Shown here: positions 42,058-51,859 of the stretch, piece by piece
Layout of the letters: the number at the start of each line of letters is the position of its first letter
How positions within the stretch are numbered: position 1 is the stretch's first letter
NCBI RefSeq assembly: GCF_900103215.1
Contig: NZ_FNGV01000002.1
Location: 186,001-250,000 of the forward strand
DNA from: Kriegella aquimaris
GTDB lineage: Bacteria > Bacteroidota > Bacteroidia > Flavobacteriales > Flavobacteriaceae
DNA length: 64,000 nt
Direction: 5' to 3'
Made by a program: the position numbers and the translations under genes
Notes under the pieces: model-generated
Database searches by the model: none
The model's input: only the letters and a program-made list of their open reading frames with translations
Told to the model about the DNA's origin: nothing

Positions 42058-45000
42058 CTAGTTCTTTAATTCTTCAATAGTTTCTTCCGGCGCCCCGGTT
42101 ATGCGTTCTTGAATACTTTGGAATATGACATAAAGTGCCGGAATAACGAATACTCCGAATACGGTACCTATCAACATACCGCCCACAGCGCTCATACCAA
42201 TTGATTTGTTACCTACTGCACCGATACCGGATGATAAGGCAAGTGGCAAAAGTCCAAAAATAAAGGCAAAAGACGTCATCAAAATTGGTCTTAATCTGGC
42301 CTTGGCCCCATCTATCGCAGAATCGATAATAGACATACCGTGTTTTCTACGTTGTAACGCAAACTCTACAATTAGAATGGCGTTCTTAGAAAGTAAGCCG
42401 ATTAACATGATCAAGGCAATTTGAAAGTAAATATTATTCTCTAGCCCTGCCACGTTTATAAACCCAATAGCACCTGCAATACCAACGGGTAATGAAAGTA
42501 ATATGGCAAATGGCAGCACATATGATTCGTATTGAGCACTCAACAAGAAGTAGACAAATACCAAACTCAGTATAAATATAATAATCGTTTGACTACCCGC
42601 ACTGTTTTCTTCTTTTGTAAGACCTGAATACTCATACGTGTAATTCTTAGGTAATACTTGAGCTGTAACTTCTTCAATGGCCTTAATGGCATCCCCGGTA
42701 CTGTAGCCAGGGTTCATCGCACCGTTGATCTTTACCGAACTCAAAAGATTGAACCTACTTACGATTTCAGGGCCATAAATTTTCTTCAAAGAAACGAACT
42801 GCGATACGGCAACCGACTCCCCATTTTTATTGGTTACAAAAATATGGTTGAGTGATTGTTCATCGGCCCTGTCTTCAGGTTTTGATTGGATCATTACACG
42901 ATACTGTTTCCCGAACTTATTGAAGTCGGTGGTGTACAATCCTCCGTAATACCCCTGCATGGCGTTAAAGACGTCCGTAACCGCTAAACCGGCCGTTTTG
43001 GTCTTTTCAATATCTACCTGCAGTTCGTATTGTGGGAAGTTAGGGTTGAATTGGGTCATGGCATATTTTACCTCGGGCCTGGCATTCAATGCGGCCAAGA
43101 ACTCATTTGTGGTCTTGCCCACGGTCTGCCAATCATCTGCATCTTTGCTTTGTAGGTTCATTTCGAAACCCGTAGAGTTTCCAAAACCTTGTACACTTGG
43201 CGGGGTAAAGAAGAAGGCTTTGGCATCTTTTAAACCTGCTGTTTTTCCGAAAAGGCTTCCTACTACGGCATCTACTGATTGTGATGGATCTTTTCGTTCA
43301 TCCCAATCTTTTAGACGAAGTACCGAGAAAGCATATGAACCGCCGTTCACCCTGTTCAAAAGGCTGAAACCGGTAACGTTCATTCGCGCTTCAATAATAT
43401 CCATAGAAGCATAAATGGAATCTAATTTTTTCACAGTTTTCTGCGTCTGTTCCAAAGTTGTTCCGGGAGGTAAACTAATATCTGCAAAAACAAGTCCCCT
43501 GTCTTCGTTGGGAATAAAACCTGCTGGAGTTGTTTGAAATAATACTACGGTTACGACAGTAAAGAATACTAAAGACAATACAGTAATCCACTTTCTTTTG
43601 GCAATGAATTTAACGGACCCGACATATTTGTCGGTAATTGCGTCAAAACCAGTATTAAAAGCGCTAAAGAAACGCTTGGTTAGCCCTTTTTTATGTGCTT
43701 CGGATGGATTGTGCGGTTTCAAGAAAAGTGCTGCTAAAGCAGGACTCAACGTTAGCGCATTCACTGCGGAAATAAGAATGGCAATTGCCAATGTGATACC
43801 AAATTGTTGGTAGAATACCCCGGAAGAGCCTGAAATAAAGGAAACCGGAATAAATACGGCCGACATGACCAAGGTGATGGAAATAATAGCACCTGATATT
43901 TCAGACATGGCTGATTTGGTTGCTATTTTTGCATTCGTGGCACCTTCTTCCATCTTGGCATGCACCGCCTCGACCACCACAATGGCATCATCCACAACAA
44001 TACCGATTGCCAATATCATTGCAAAAAGTGTCAACATGTTAATGGAGTATCCAAATAGCGAGAGAAAGAAAAATGTACCAATAATAGCTACTGGAACGGC
44101 TATAGCGGGTATCAATGTTGACCTGAAATCTTGTAAGAACAAGAAAACAACTATAAATACTAATAAAAAGGCTTCAATTAATGTCATTACAACATGGTCA
44201 ATAGAAGCATCTAAGAAATCTTTGGTGTTGTAGGGAATTACATAATCCAATCCTTTGGGGAAATCTTGTTTGCTTTCCTTTAAGATGTCTTGAATAGCAT
44301 TAATAATATCGTTGGCATTGGAACCTGATGTTTGAAAGATACCTACAGCGGTACCGGGTTTTCCCATACCTTCGTTTTTAGTGCCATAATTAAAGGCTCC
44401 CAATTCAACTTCGGCGACATCCCTTAGACGTAAAAATTGTCCGTTTTCTTCTGCTCTGATGATGATATTCTCATATTGACCTTCTTCTGAAAGACGCCCT
44501 TTGTATTTTAGTACATATTCATAAACACCATCGGCATTTTCGCCAATTTTACCGGTCGCTGCCTCAAGGTTCTGCTCTTTAAGTGCATTTTGAATATCTG
44601 ATGGCATCAACTTATAGGCGGCCATCTTTTCTGGGTTTAACCAGATACGCATCGAGTAATCTTTAGATCCGAAAACGGTTACATTACCTACCCCCTCTAT
44701 ACGTTGTAACTTGGGTACCAAGTTAATTCGAGCGTAGTTTTCAACGAAAGTGGCATCGTAGTTCTCATTATCTGAAAACATAGAGAAGAACATAAGTGCA
44801 CTAGTCTGTGACTTTTGGGTAATAATACCCGTTTTTACTACTGCTTCTGGCAATACACTATTAGCCCGTGCTACCCGGTTTTGAACGTTTACGGCTGCGA
44901 TATCGGGATCGGTACCCAATTTAAAAAATACATTTATCGTAGCGGCACCGTCATTACTTGCATTGGAGGTCATATAAAGCATGCCCTCAACCCCGTTTAT

Positions 45001-45204
45001 TTGTTCTTCCAATGGAGTAACAACACTGTTTAGTACCGTTTCGGCATTTGCTCCCGTATAGGAAGCGGTAACCTGTACCGTTGGCGGTGCAATTTCCGGA
45101 TATTGTTCAATAGGTAAGGATGATAATCCTAAAACACCTAGAATAACTATGATGATCGATATTACCGTAGATAGTACGGGACGATCTATAAATTTTTGAA
45201 ACAT
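42058..45204 (-). CDS. RND efflux pump permease, system 1 (AcrB/HAE1 type)
   Basis: A 1048-aa inner-membrane transporter with the twelve-helix RND plan. Near residue 400 lies GIVVDDAIVVVEAVHA, the helix-4 proton-relay Asp pair. GSSGVFYQQFGITLAIAIL and the C-terminal GLLSKNAILIVEFAL complete the hallmarks, with two large periplasmic loops between. It is of the drug/hydrophobe (HAE1) class, not the metal class. It is highly similar in plan to the second pump at 47077..50220 and probably a paralogue. Confidence 0.95.
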   Translation of the reverse strand: MFQKFIDRPVLSTVISIIIVILGVLGLSSLPIEQYPEIAPPTVQVTASYTGANAETVLNSVVTPLEEQINGVEGMLYMTSNASNDGAATINVFFKLGTDPDIAAVNVQNRVARANSVLPEAVVKTGIITQKSQTSALMFFSMFSDNENYDATFVENYARINLVPKLQRIEGVGNVTVFGSKDYSMRIWLNPEKMAAYKLMPSDIQNALKEQNLEAATGKIGENADGVYEYVLKYKGRLSEEGQYENIIIRAEENGQFLRLRDVAEVELGAFNYGTKNEGMGKPGTAVGIFQTSGSNANDIINAIQDILKESKQDFPKGLDYVIPYNTKDFLDASIDHVVMTLIEAFLLVFIVVFLFLQDFRSTLIPAIAVPVAIIGTFFFLSLFGYSINMLTLFAMILAIGIVVDDAIVVVEAVHAKMEEGATNAKIATKSAMSEISGAIISITLVMSAVFIPVSFISGSSGVFYQQFGITLAIAILISAVNALTLSPALAALFLKPHNPSEAHKKGLTKRFFSAFNTGFDAITDKYVGSVKFIAKRKWITVLSLVFFTVVTVVLFQTTPAGFIPNEDRGLVFADISLPPGTTLEQTQKTVKKLDSIYASMDIIEARMNVTGFSLLNRVNGGSYAFSVLRLKDWDERKDPSQSVDAVVGSLFGKTAGLKDAKAFFFTPPSVQGFGNSTGFEMNLQSKDADDWQTVGKTTNEFLAALNARPEVKYAMTQFNPNFPQYELQVDIEKTKTAGLAVTDVFNAMQGYYGGLYTTDFNKFGKQYRVMIQSKPEDRADEQSLNHIFVTNKNGESVAVSQFVSLKKIYGPEIVSRFNLLSSVKINGAMNPGYSTGDAIKAIEEVTAQVLPKNYTYEYSGLTKEENSAGSQTIIIFILSLVFVYFLLSAQYESYVLPFAILLSLPVGIAGAIGFINVAGLENNIYFQIALIMLIGLLSKNAILIVEFALQRRKHGMSIIDSAIDGAKARLRPILMTSFAFIFGLLPLALSSGIGAVGNKSIGMSAVGGMLIGTVFGVFVIPALYVIFQSIQERITGAPEETIEELKN

Positions 45205-45246
45205 TGTTCTTTAATTATAGGTTGTAGGGAAATATGTCGATGGAGG

Positions 45247-46332
45247 TTATTTGGATGGATTTATGGTCATTCCGTCCCTTAACTTTGAAACCCCTTCAAT
45301 GACAATGGTAGTTCCAGGTTCTAAACCAGTTTTAACTATATAGCCTTTTTGAGTGTTCGCAGCTATATTAATAGGCATAGTGGTAACCGTGTTGTCATCT
45401 TTTAGTACGTAGATAAGTTTTTTACCTTGAAGATCGATCGTTGCCGTTTGAGGAATTTCATAAGCATCTTGGTATTCGGTCGGAATTTTAATTTTTCCGG
45501 TACTACCGCTACTCAATAAATTGTTCTTGTTGTCAAAATCTGCTCTGGCAGTAACACTTCCTGTAGTACTGTTAATGATAGTGTTGATCATGGCAATCTT
45601 ACCTGGCTCGGCATATTCTTCACCATTGATCATAACCAATGTAACTTCTGGTGCCTTTGATAAATCTAATTGATTGTTTGCATTTTTGGGCATTGATTCC
45701 TTAAGCTTTAAAACTTCTTTTTCACTTAATGAAAAATAGGCACGAACCTCACTCACATCGGAAACAGTGGTTAAAGGGCTGCCCATACTCGAGCTTACCA
45801 ACGCACCGACCTTAAACGGAATTTCACCTATGTAACCGTCAACAGGGCTCGTAATACGTGAGTAGTTAATGTTCGAGGCGACGCTTTGGTAAGCAGATTT
45901 GGCCTGCTCAAGCTGCGCTTTCGCTGTCTCTAACTGTACCTCGCTAATGATACCCTTGTCAACTAATGGCTTAATTTTATTTACTTCTACCTCTGCTACG
46001 TTTACTGAAGCTTTTGCAGCATTGGCATCTTGATTTAAGGTTTGGGTCTCCAATTTAAAAAGGAGTTGTCCTTTTTTAATTTTCTGACCTTCTTCTACAT
46101 ATACATTTTGTATAAAGCCCGAAACTTTTGGCCATATTTCAACGGTTTGCTTGCCCTCTAAAGTGGTTGAGAATTCATTCGATATGGTTATGTTTTGCTT
46201 TTCAAGGGTGCTTACATGTAGCGCCGGTGGGGGTGGTGCGGCCAGACCTGTCGGTTGATCCGGTTTTGTTCCGAAACAAGAGCTTAATAGTAGTACTGAA
46301 CTCAATATACTAATCAGGGAGAAATTTTTCAT
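45247..46332 (-). CDS. RND efflux periplasmic adaptor, system 1
   Basis: A 361-aa adaptor with a lipoprotein signal (LLLSSCFG, Cys19). It has a beta-barrel/lipoyl pair (VEIWPKVSGFIQNVYVEEGQKIKKGQLLFKL) around a hairpin (ANAAKASVNVAEVEVNKIKPLVDKG), then the membrane-proximal domain. It links pump and channel. It is preceded by a GTTCG-CGAAC palindrome and the GbsR-like gene. Confidence 0.93.
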   Translation of the reverse strand: MKNFSLISILSSVLLLSSCFGTKPDQPTGLAAPPPPALHVSTLEKQNITISNEFSTTLEGKQTVEIWPKVSGFIQNVYVEEGQKIKKGQLLFKLETQTLNQDANAAKASVNVAEVEVNKIKPLVDKGIISEVQLETAKAQLEQAKSAYQSVASNINYSRITSPVDGYIGEIPFKVGALVSSSMGSPLTTVSDVSEVRAYFSLSEKEVLKLKESMPKNANNQLDLSKAPEVTLVMINGEEYAEPGKIAMINTIINSTTGSVTARADFDNKNNLLSSGSTGKIKIPTEYQDAYEIPQTATIDLQGKKLIYVLKDDNTVTTMPINIAANTQKGYIVKTGLEPGTTIVIEGVSKLRDGMTINPSK

Positions 46333-46379
46333 TTTAAAAAGGGTATTGTATTTGCATTAAGGTTTTGTTAATTCGGATT

Positions 46380-46397
46380 GTTCGGTGTAAAACGAAC
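46380..46397. promoter_or_regulatory. Candidate operator upstream of the system 1 adaptor
   Basis: GTTCGGTGTAAAACGAAC has perfect 5-bp arms 8 bp apart, between the GbsR-like and adaptor genes. A GTTCGG also occurs upstream of the GbsR-like gene. It is probably a site for that regulator. Confidence 0.45.
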
Positions 46398-46414
46398 TGT
46401 TTGGGTAAAAAATA

Positions 46415-46894
46415 TTAAATAAGTTTTTTCAATGCTTCAATTGTTTCTTGGTATGTTTTTTCATTTTTATTTAGGCATCCCATGTAAGTTTCCGTTTTTT
46501 CCTTATTGGAAATGTATTTTTCAGGATTATACTTTTGATTATAACTCGTTACTTTTTGAATCATTTTTGATTCATTTGCAGCTTTTTTCAGAGCTTGCTC
46601 TAGTTTTTTTATGAAAAATGTACTTTTATCCGCAATTTTAAAATACCTTCTTCTGTCACCTGATTTGGTAAAATAGGTAATCATACCCAACTGTAGTAAT
46701 AGATTGAGCGATGTTGAAATTGAACTTTTACTAGCGCCCCTTTTTGTTAGACAATCATCAAAAGTAAGTCCAACCTCATCGGTTATCACAAGATTTGCGA
46801 AGATTCTTGCAGCCAATGGGGGTAGGCTGTATTCATTTTCAAAGTGAATGCCGAGTTCCTCTATCAGTATTTGTTTACTCTCTTCTTTATTCAT
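46415..46894 (-). CDS. GbsR/MarR-like transcriptional regulator
   Basis: A 159-aa regulator with a winged helix: LPPLAARIFANLVITDEVGLTFDDCLTKRGASKSSISTSLNLLLQLGMITYF, ending in a beta-wing GDRRRYFKI. It is of the GbsR type that often controls RND pumps in Bacteroidota. I chose the ATG at 46894; the longer frame opens at a TTG. It is the first gene of the system 1 unit, 80 bp before the adaptor. Confidence 0.88.
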   Translation of the reverse strand: MNKEESKQILIEELGIHFENEYSLPPLAARIFANLVITDEVGLTFDDCLTKRGASKSSISTSLNLLLQLGMITYFTKSGDRRRYFKIADKSTFFIKKLEQALKKAANESKMIQKVTSYNQKYNPEKYISNKEKTETYMGCLNKNEKTYQETIEALKKLI

Positions 46895-46925
46895 GATAAA
46901 GATAAATTTAGGATGCAAATATACA

Positions 46926-46951
46926 GTTAGTTCGGAAACAACAAAACTAAA
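46926..46951. promoter_or_regulatory. Candidate operator upstream of the GbsR-like gene
   Basis: GTTAGTT and AACTAAAC arms (core TTAGTT/AACTAA) are 12 bp apart, with GTTCGG overlapping the left arm. Likely autoregulatory, but weak. Confidence 0.3.
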
Positions 46952-47076
46952 CGAAACAAAAATTATGTTAAACTTATATGAAGTGTATACTGCGATTTAA
47001 TTTTTTAGGTGTCTTTTCCTATTATGAGATGGAACTCAAATATGTTGTAGTATACTGGTCATAATAGGCCGGTCAT

Positions 47077-50000
47077 TTACAATTTGGGTTTTGACACTAC
47101 TGTTTTCGGTGCCCCGGAAAGTCTTTCTTGTAACCACTGAAAAACGACGAATAAAGTTGGAATTATGAACACTCCCAGTACTGTACCTATCAGCATACCG
47201 CCGACAGCCCCTGTTCCGATAGCATTGTTTCCTGCGGCACCTACTCCCGACGCCAGTACCAAAGGCATCAACCCTAAGATAAAGGCAAAAGAAGTCATTA
47301 AAATCGGACGCAAACGGGATTTGGCCGCGTCAATGGCCGCGTCAGTCAATGAGAGCCCATGTTGTCTGCGTTGTCTGGCAAATTCTACAATAAGAATCGC
47401 ATTTTTCGCCAGTAGTCCAATTAACATAATTAAGGCAATCTGAAAATAAATATTGTTCTCAAGACCTGCAAATTTGGTAGTCAAGTACGCGCCAGCAACG
47501 CCTATCGGTAAAGATAACAATACCGAAAAGGGCAATAGGTAACTCTCGTATTGTGCCGAAAGAAAGAAATACACAAATACGATGCTCAGCAGAAAAATGA
47601 TCCCTGCTTGTCCTGAGGAAGCAATTTCTTCGCGTGTAATTCCTGAAAATGCCACTTCGTAGTTGTTCGGTAGATTATCTACGGCTACTTGGTTTACAGC
47701 GTTGATTGCATCGCCAGAACTAAATCCGGGAGCAGCGGAACCATTTATGGTAACGGCGTTGAATAGGTTGAAACGGCTTACGGTCTGGGGACCATAAACA
47801 CGATTTAAAGTGACAAATTCGGAAACTGGCGCCATTTCTCCCTCCCCATTTCTTACGAACATACTATTTAAACTCGCGATATCTTTTCGGTCTTCGGGCT
47901 CAGCCTGTACAAATACCCTAAACTGTTTTCCGAACCGACTAAAATCTGCCGCATATAATCCCCCGATGTACCCTTGAAGCGTTCTTAAAATACTACTGAT
48001 TTCCACACCGGCTTCTTTAGCTTTAGGAATATCGATATCCATCTGCAACTGTGGAAAATTGGTGCTGAACGAATTGGAAGAAAATCCGATTTCTGGTCTT
48101 TCGTTAAGTGCAGCTACAAAATCGTTGGCAATATTGTCAAGGTCTTTCAATTCTCCCGAAGTGCGGTCTAACAATTGTAGTTCAAACCCGTCAGAAGATC
48201 CAAAACCGGGAATACTAGGAGGGGTGAAGAAGAGAATTTTAGCATCGGCAATATTGGCGGTCTTGGCGAATAATTGTTGTATAATGGCGTTTGCCGAAGT
48301 TTCATCAGTTTGCCTTTTCTCAAAATCTTCTAAAATAATAAAGCCCATACCGTATGAACTTCCCTGTCCTGAGAAGAAATTTCGACCACTAATTATTGAA
48401 GCAGTGCGTACACCCTCTACCGAACCAATTATTTCATATAGCTTTTTATTGACACTAAAGGTGCGATCTAAAGAAGCCCCTTGGGGAAGGTCAAGGTTAA
48501 GAAAGATTACCCCACGGTCTTCAGATGGCACAAAACCACTGGGGGTAGTACTGTTGGCCCACCAAATGGCAGCTCCACAGATAACGAGTAACACGGCCGT
48601 AATCCATTTATGTTGTATCAAAAACCCCAGAGAACCTACATATCTTTTACGCATGGCATTGAAACCAACGTTAAATGCAGTGTAGAACCGTTGTAGAAAC
48701 CCCTTTTTCTTTTCTTCCTCATTTTTATAGGGTTTCAGAAAGATGGCACAAAGTGCCGGACTCAATGTCAAGGCATTTACCGCTGAAATGATGATGGCAA
48801 TTATAAGCGTTACCCCGAATTGCTCGTAGAAGACGCCTGAAGGCCCTTGTATGAAGGTAATTGGAATGAATACCGCTGCCATAACCAAGGTAATCGAGAT
48901 AATAGCTCCACTGATTTCACCCATGGCCGAAACAGTCGCTTCCCGCGCGGAATCATAGCCTTCTTCCAATTTGGCATGTACTGCCTCAACGACGACAATA
49001 GCATCGTCTACGACAATACCGATTGCCAAAAGCAGTGCAAAGAGCGTTAGTAAATTGATGGAATATCCAAGAATTTCCAAAAAGAAAAAAGTGCCGATAA
49101 TTGCTACAGGCACGGCTATTGCCGGTATAAGTGTCGATTTGATATCCTGTAAAAAGATGAACACCACAAAGAAGACCAATAGAAATGCTTCGATTAGGGT
49201 TTCTTTGACCTTGTCCATGGAAGCCGTTAAAAACTTATTCGTATCGTAATTGATAAGGTAATCGACACCTTCGGGGAAATTCTGTTTGAGGTCTTCGAGC
49301 TTTACATAAATTTTCTCGATGATTTCTTGTGCATTCGAACCGGGTGTCTGAAAAACGCCGAAACTGATGGCCGGGTATCCTCTTGATAAACTGGTCGAAC
49401 TGTATGAAAACGCATCAAGTTCTACCTTAGCTACGTCTCCAAGCCGCAAGAACTGCCCGTTGCCGAGTGATTTTATGATGATATCACTATATTCTTCTGC
49501 AGTCTTGTACCGGCCCTTATATTTGATAACATATTCGAAAGATGCACCTGAGTTTTGTCCTAGAGAACCAGCTGCGGCTTCTAAACTCTGTTCCCCAATA
49601 GCATTTGATACGTCAGTAGTAGTAAGGCTGTAGGACGCCAATTTTACAGGGTCTATCCAAATACGCATGGAATAGTCCTTTGCCCCGAAAACAGAAACAT
49701 CGCCAACACCATTAACACGTTGAAGTTCTGGTCTGACATTGATATTTAGGTAATTTTGAACAAAAGTATCGTCATAATCGGGATTTGTCGAATAAATTGC
49801 CGCGTATAAAAGTGCAGAGCTCTGTCTCTTTTGTGTTATTACACCAGAACGTATGACCTCGGCTGGAAGCAGGGCATTTGCCCGCGCTACGCGGTTCTGC
49901 ACGTTCACGGCCGCAATGTCAGGGTCCACACCCTGTTCAAAATATACGGTAATGCTCGCACTACCGGTATTACTTGCTGAAGAGGTAATGTAGGTCATTC

Positions 50001-50220
50001 CCTCTACGCCATTGATTTGTTCTTCGATAGGCACGATAACACTTTCCAGAATAGTTTCGGCATTCGCCCCAGGGTAATTGGCGGAAACCTGCACTGTTGG
50101 TGGCGCAATATCGGGGTATTGGGTCACTGGCAATGTTGCCAAGCCGAGCACGCCCAATAATACAAGTATAATCGATATGACCGTTGAAAGTACCGGCCGT
50201 TCTATGAATGTTTTTAGCAT
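47077..50220 (-). CDS. RND efflux pump permease, system 2 (AcrB/HAE1 type)
   Basis: A 1047-aa RND transporter parallel to system 1: GIVVDDAIVVVEAVHA near residue 400, GPSGVFYEQFGVTLIIAII and GLLAKNAILIVEFARQ. It has the same HAE1-type periplasmic loops, with DFSRFGKQFRVFVQAEPEDRKD. It lies 6 bp after the system 2 adaptor. No outer-membrane factor follows it. Confidence 0.95.
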   Translation of the reverse strand: MLKTFIERPVLSTVISIILVLLGVLGLATLPVTQYPDIAPPTVQVSANYPGANAETILESVIVPIEEQINGVEGMTYITSSASNTGSASITVYFEQGVDPDIAAVNVQNRVARANALLPAEVIRSGVITQKRQSSALLYAAIYSTNPDYDDTFVQNYLNINVRPELQRVNGVGDVSVFGAKDYSMRIWIDPVKLASYSLTTTDVSNAIGEQSLEAAAGSLGQNSGASFEYVIKYKGRYKTAEEYSDIIIKSLGNGQFLRLGDVAKVELDAFSYSSTSLSRGYPAISFGVFQTPGSNAQEIIEKIYVKLEDLKQNFPEGVDYLINYDTNKFLTASMDKVKETLIEAFLLVFFVVFIFLQDIKSTLIPAIAVPVAIIGTFFFLEILGYSINLLTLFALLLAIGIVVDDAIVVVEAVHAKLEEGYDSAREATVSAMGEISGAIISITLVMAAVFIPITFIQGPSGVFYEQFGVTLIIAIIISAVNALTLSPALCAIFLKPYKNEEEKKKGFLQRFYTAFNVGFNAMRKRYVGSLGFLIQHKWITAVLLVICGAAIWWANSTTPSGFVPSEDRGVIFLNLDLPQGASLDRTFSVNKKLYEIIGSVEGVRTASIISGRNFFSGQGSSYGMGFIILEDFEKRQTDETSANAIIQQLFAKTANIADAKILFFTPPSIPGFGSSDGFELQLLDRTSGELKDLDNIANDFVAALNERPEIGFSSNSFSTNFPQLQMDIDIPKAKEAGVEISSILRTLQGYIGGLYAADFSRFGKQFRVFVQAEPEDRKDIASLNSMFVRNGEGEMAPVSEFVTLNRVYGPQTVSRFNLFNAVTINGSAAPGFSSGDAINAVNQVAVDNLPNNYEVAFSGITREEIASSGQAGIIFLLSIVFVYFFLSAQYESYLLPFSVLLSLPIGVAGAYLTTKFAGLENNIYFQIALIMLIGLLAKNAILIVEFARQRRQHGLSLTDAAIDAAKSRLRPILMTSFAFILGLMPLVLASGVGAAGNNAIGTGAVGGMLIGTVLGVFIIPTLFVVFQWLQERLSGAPKTVVSKPKL

Positions 50221-50226
50221 CGGACG

Positions 50227-51357
50227 TTATTTAAAAACAGTTTCGAATGAACTGGTAATACTATCTATAGTCGTTGGTTGTGACACGATTTTGGTACCGG
50301 GACGTACCTTATTTACACCTTTGGCAAGTATTTCGTCGCCTTCGTTTATTCCTTCAATAACTACAACTCCGCCAATGGTGGCTTTCGGATCTACATTCTT
50401 GGTCACCAATGTATCGCCCTGTACCAAATACACAAACGTTTTACCCTGTTGTTCAAAAGTCGAAAGGGCAGGTACTACAAGTACATCTTCCATTTTTTCA
50501 GGAAGCAAGATTGTTCCGCTACTGCCATTTCTTAAAAACCCCTCGGGATTGGCGAAAGTAGCCCTGAATTTTACGGTACCTGTGTTCGGGTTGATTTCAC
50601 CCGCAATGGTCTCTATCTGGCCTTCGTGGTCATAAATGGAGCCATCTGCCAAACGGAGCTGTACCTTGGGTAGATTTCCCGCTTTTTCATCCAACGTTTC
50701 TCCTTTTATTTTTTTCAGGAAACCGATTAAATCTTTTTCGTTCATCGAAAAGTAAGCATACACTTGGGAAATACTGGAAACGGTAGTTAGCGGGCTGGCA
50801 TCTTGTGAGCTTACCAAATTGCCCTTACGGAAGGGAATGGATCCAATGACCCCGTCGACAGGACTTTTAATATTCGCATAGCCAATATTGGCAGTTACAC
50901 TTTGATAATTGCTTTTGGCCTGTTCTAAATTAGCCATCGCTGTCTCCAATTGCACATCGCCGATGATGTTTTTCTCAACTAGCGGCTTTAGTTTATCGAC
51001 CTCTACTTGTGCGACGTTGATTCTGGCTTTTGCTGCCCCGGCATCTTGGGTCAGTGATTCGGTTTCCAATTTAAATAACAATTGCCCTTTTTTTACCTGT
51101 TGCCCCTCATCGACCAATACCGATTGAATGTACCCCGGAACTTTGGCGCGGATAGTACTGTTTACCAGCCCCTCTATGCTTGCGGGAAAAGTGGCAATAT
51201 CTTCGACTGTTCTTTTTGCTACTTGAATCGTCGGATAAGGCTGTGCGCTTTCAGATTTCTGTTCGGTCGTCTTACTTCCGCAGCTTGTTAGTAGAAAAAC
51301 CATTAAGACTAAAACCGAAACAAGAGAAGAGGATAGATTTTGTTTCATAAGCTTCAA
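50227..51357 (-). CDS. RND efflux periplasmic adaptor, system 2
   Basis: A 376-aa adaptor with a lipoprotein signal (FLLTSCGS, Cys26). TIRAKVPGYIQSVLVDEGQQVKKGQLLFKL is the lipoyl motif; the helical hairpin and barrel follow as in system 1. It is the first gene of the second RND unit, with a perfect -7 box 27 bp upstream and no adjacent regulator of its own. Confidence 0.93.
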   Translation of the reverse strand: MKLMKQNLSSSLVSVLVLMVFLLTSCGSKTTEQKSESAQPYPTIQVAKRTVEDIATFPASIEGLVNSTIRAKVPGYIQSVLVDEGQQVKKGQLLFKLETESLTQDAGAAKARINVAQVEVDKLKPLVEKNIIGDVQLETAMANLEQAKSNYQSVTANIGYANIKSPVDGVIGSIPFRKGNLVSSQDASPLTTVSSISQVYAYFSMNEKDLIGFLKKIKGETLDEKAGNLPKVQLRLADGSIYDHEGQIETIAGEINPNTGTVKFRATFANPEGFLRNGSSGTILLPEKMEDVLVVPALSTFEQQGKTFVYLVQGDTLVTKNVDPKATIGGVVVIEGINEGDEILAKGVNKVRPGTKIVSQPTTIDSITSSFETVFK

Positions 51358-51384
51358 ATTGTTGTAAAATACGATGCCTTAAAA

Positions 51385-51392
51385 CAAAAATA
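51385..51392 (-). promoter_or_regulatory. -7 box of RND system 2
   Basis: Minus-strand TATTTTTG, a perfect TAnnTTTG match, lies 27 bp before the adaptor start. Confidence 0.6.
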
Positions 51393-51453
51393 CGATAGGT
51401 GCAATGTTAAGCCGAATAGGAGTAGTTAATTGAATGTTAAAAGCAGGCAAATA

Positions 51454-51849
51454 TCACTCCGATAAAATACCTTCTTTTTCAATAACCGAAATATGTTTTA
51501 TGGCATCTTCTTTTATCGAATTTTTGGAAAACAAAAATCGTTTTTCAAAAAGCTTGTTTTCAGCGAAAAATGTAACGAAGAATTCATTGTTCAATGCTAG
51601 AACATCTTCTTGTAGCAGTTCAATTTTCGCAAACGATTTTGAGGCAACCGCGCCAAGTCCATGCCGCATGATTGATGTTTTTCGTTGTTCGTCAAAACCT
51701 TTCGAGACTACGAATACCATTTCAATTTGATTCTTTCTATCGTTTATGAGATAGGCATTCCATTCTTTTGAAAGAAAATCATCGTCCCATTCCCGAACTA
51801 TGGCAACATAGACATTTTTGGCAATGGGTATTTCGATATCCTTTTTCAA
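51454..51849 (-). CDS. Conserved hypothetical protein downstream of pheS
   Basis: A 131-aa soluble protein: VYVAIVREWDDDFLSKEWNAYLIND, a Met-Arg-His-Gly-Leu-Gly motif near residue 62, and FFVTFFAENKLFEKRFLF. No domain is recognised, though it looks like a normal conserved flavobacterial protein. It appears to start at a TTG 10 bp after the pheS stop (MKKDIEIPIAKN), since no in-frame ATG exists upstream. It is probably cotranscribed with pheS. Confidence 0.7.
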   Translation of the reverse strand: MKKDIEIPIAKNVYVAIVREWDDDFLSKEWNAYLINDRKNQIEMVFVVSKGFDEQRKTSIMRHGLGAVASKSFAKIELLQEDVLALNNEFFVTFFAENKLFEKRFLFSKNSIKEDAIKHISVIEKEGILSE

Positions 51850-51859
51850 AATAAGGTTT

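Noticed and set aside
42206-50635. Many plus-strand ORFs up to 208 aa opposite the RND genes
   Set aside because: All lie antisense within well-supported RND genes and have no family features.
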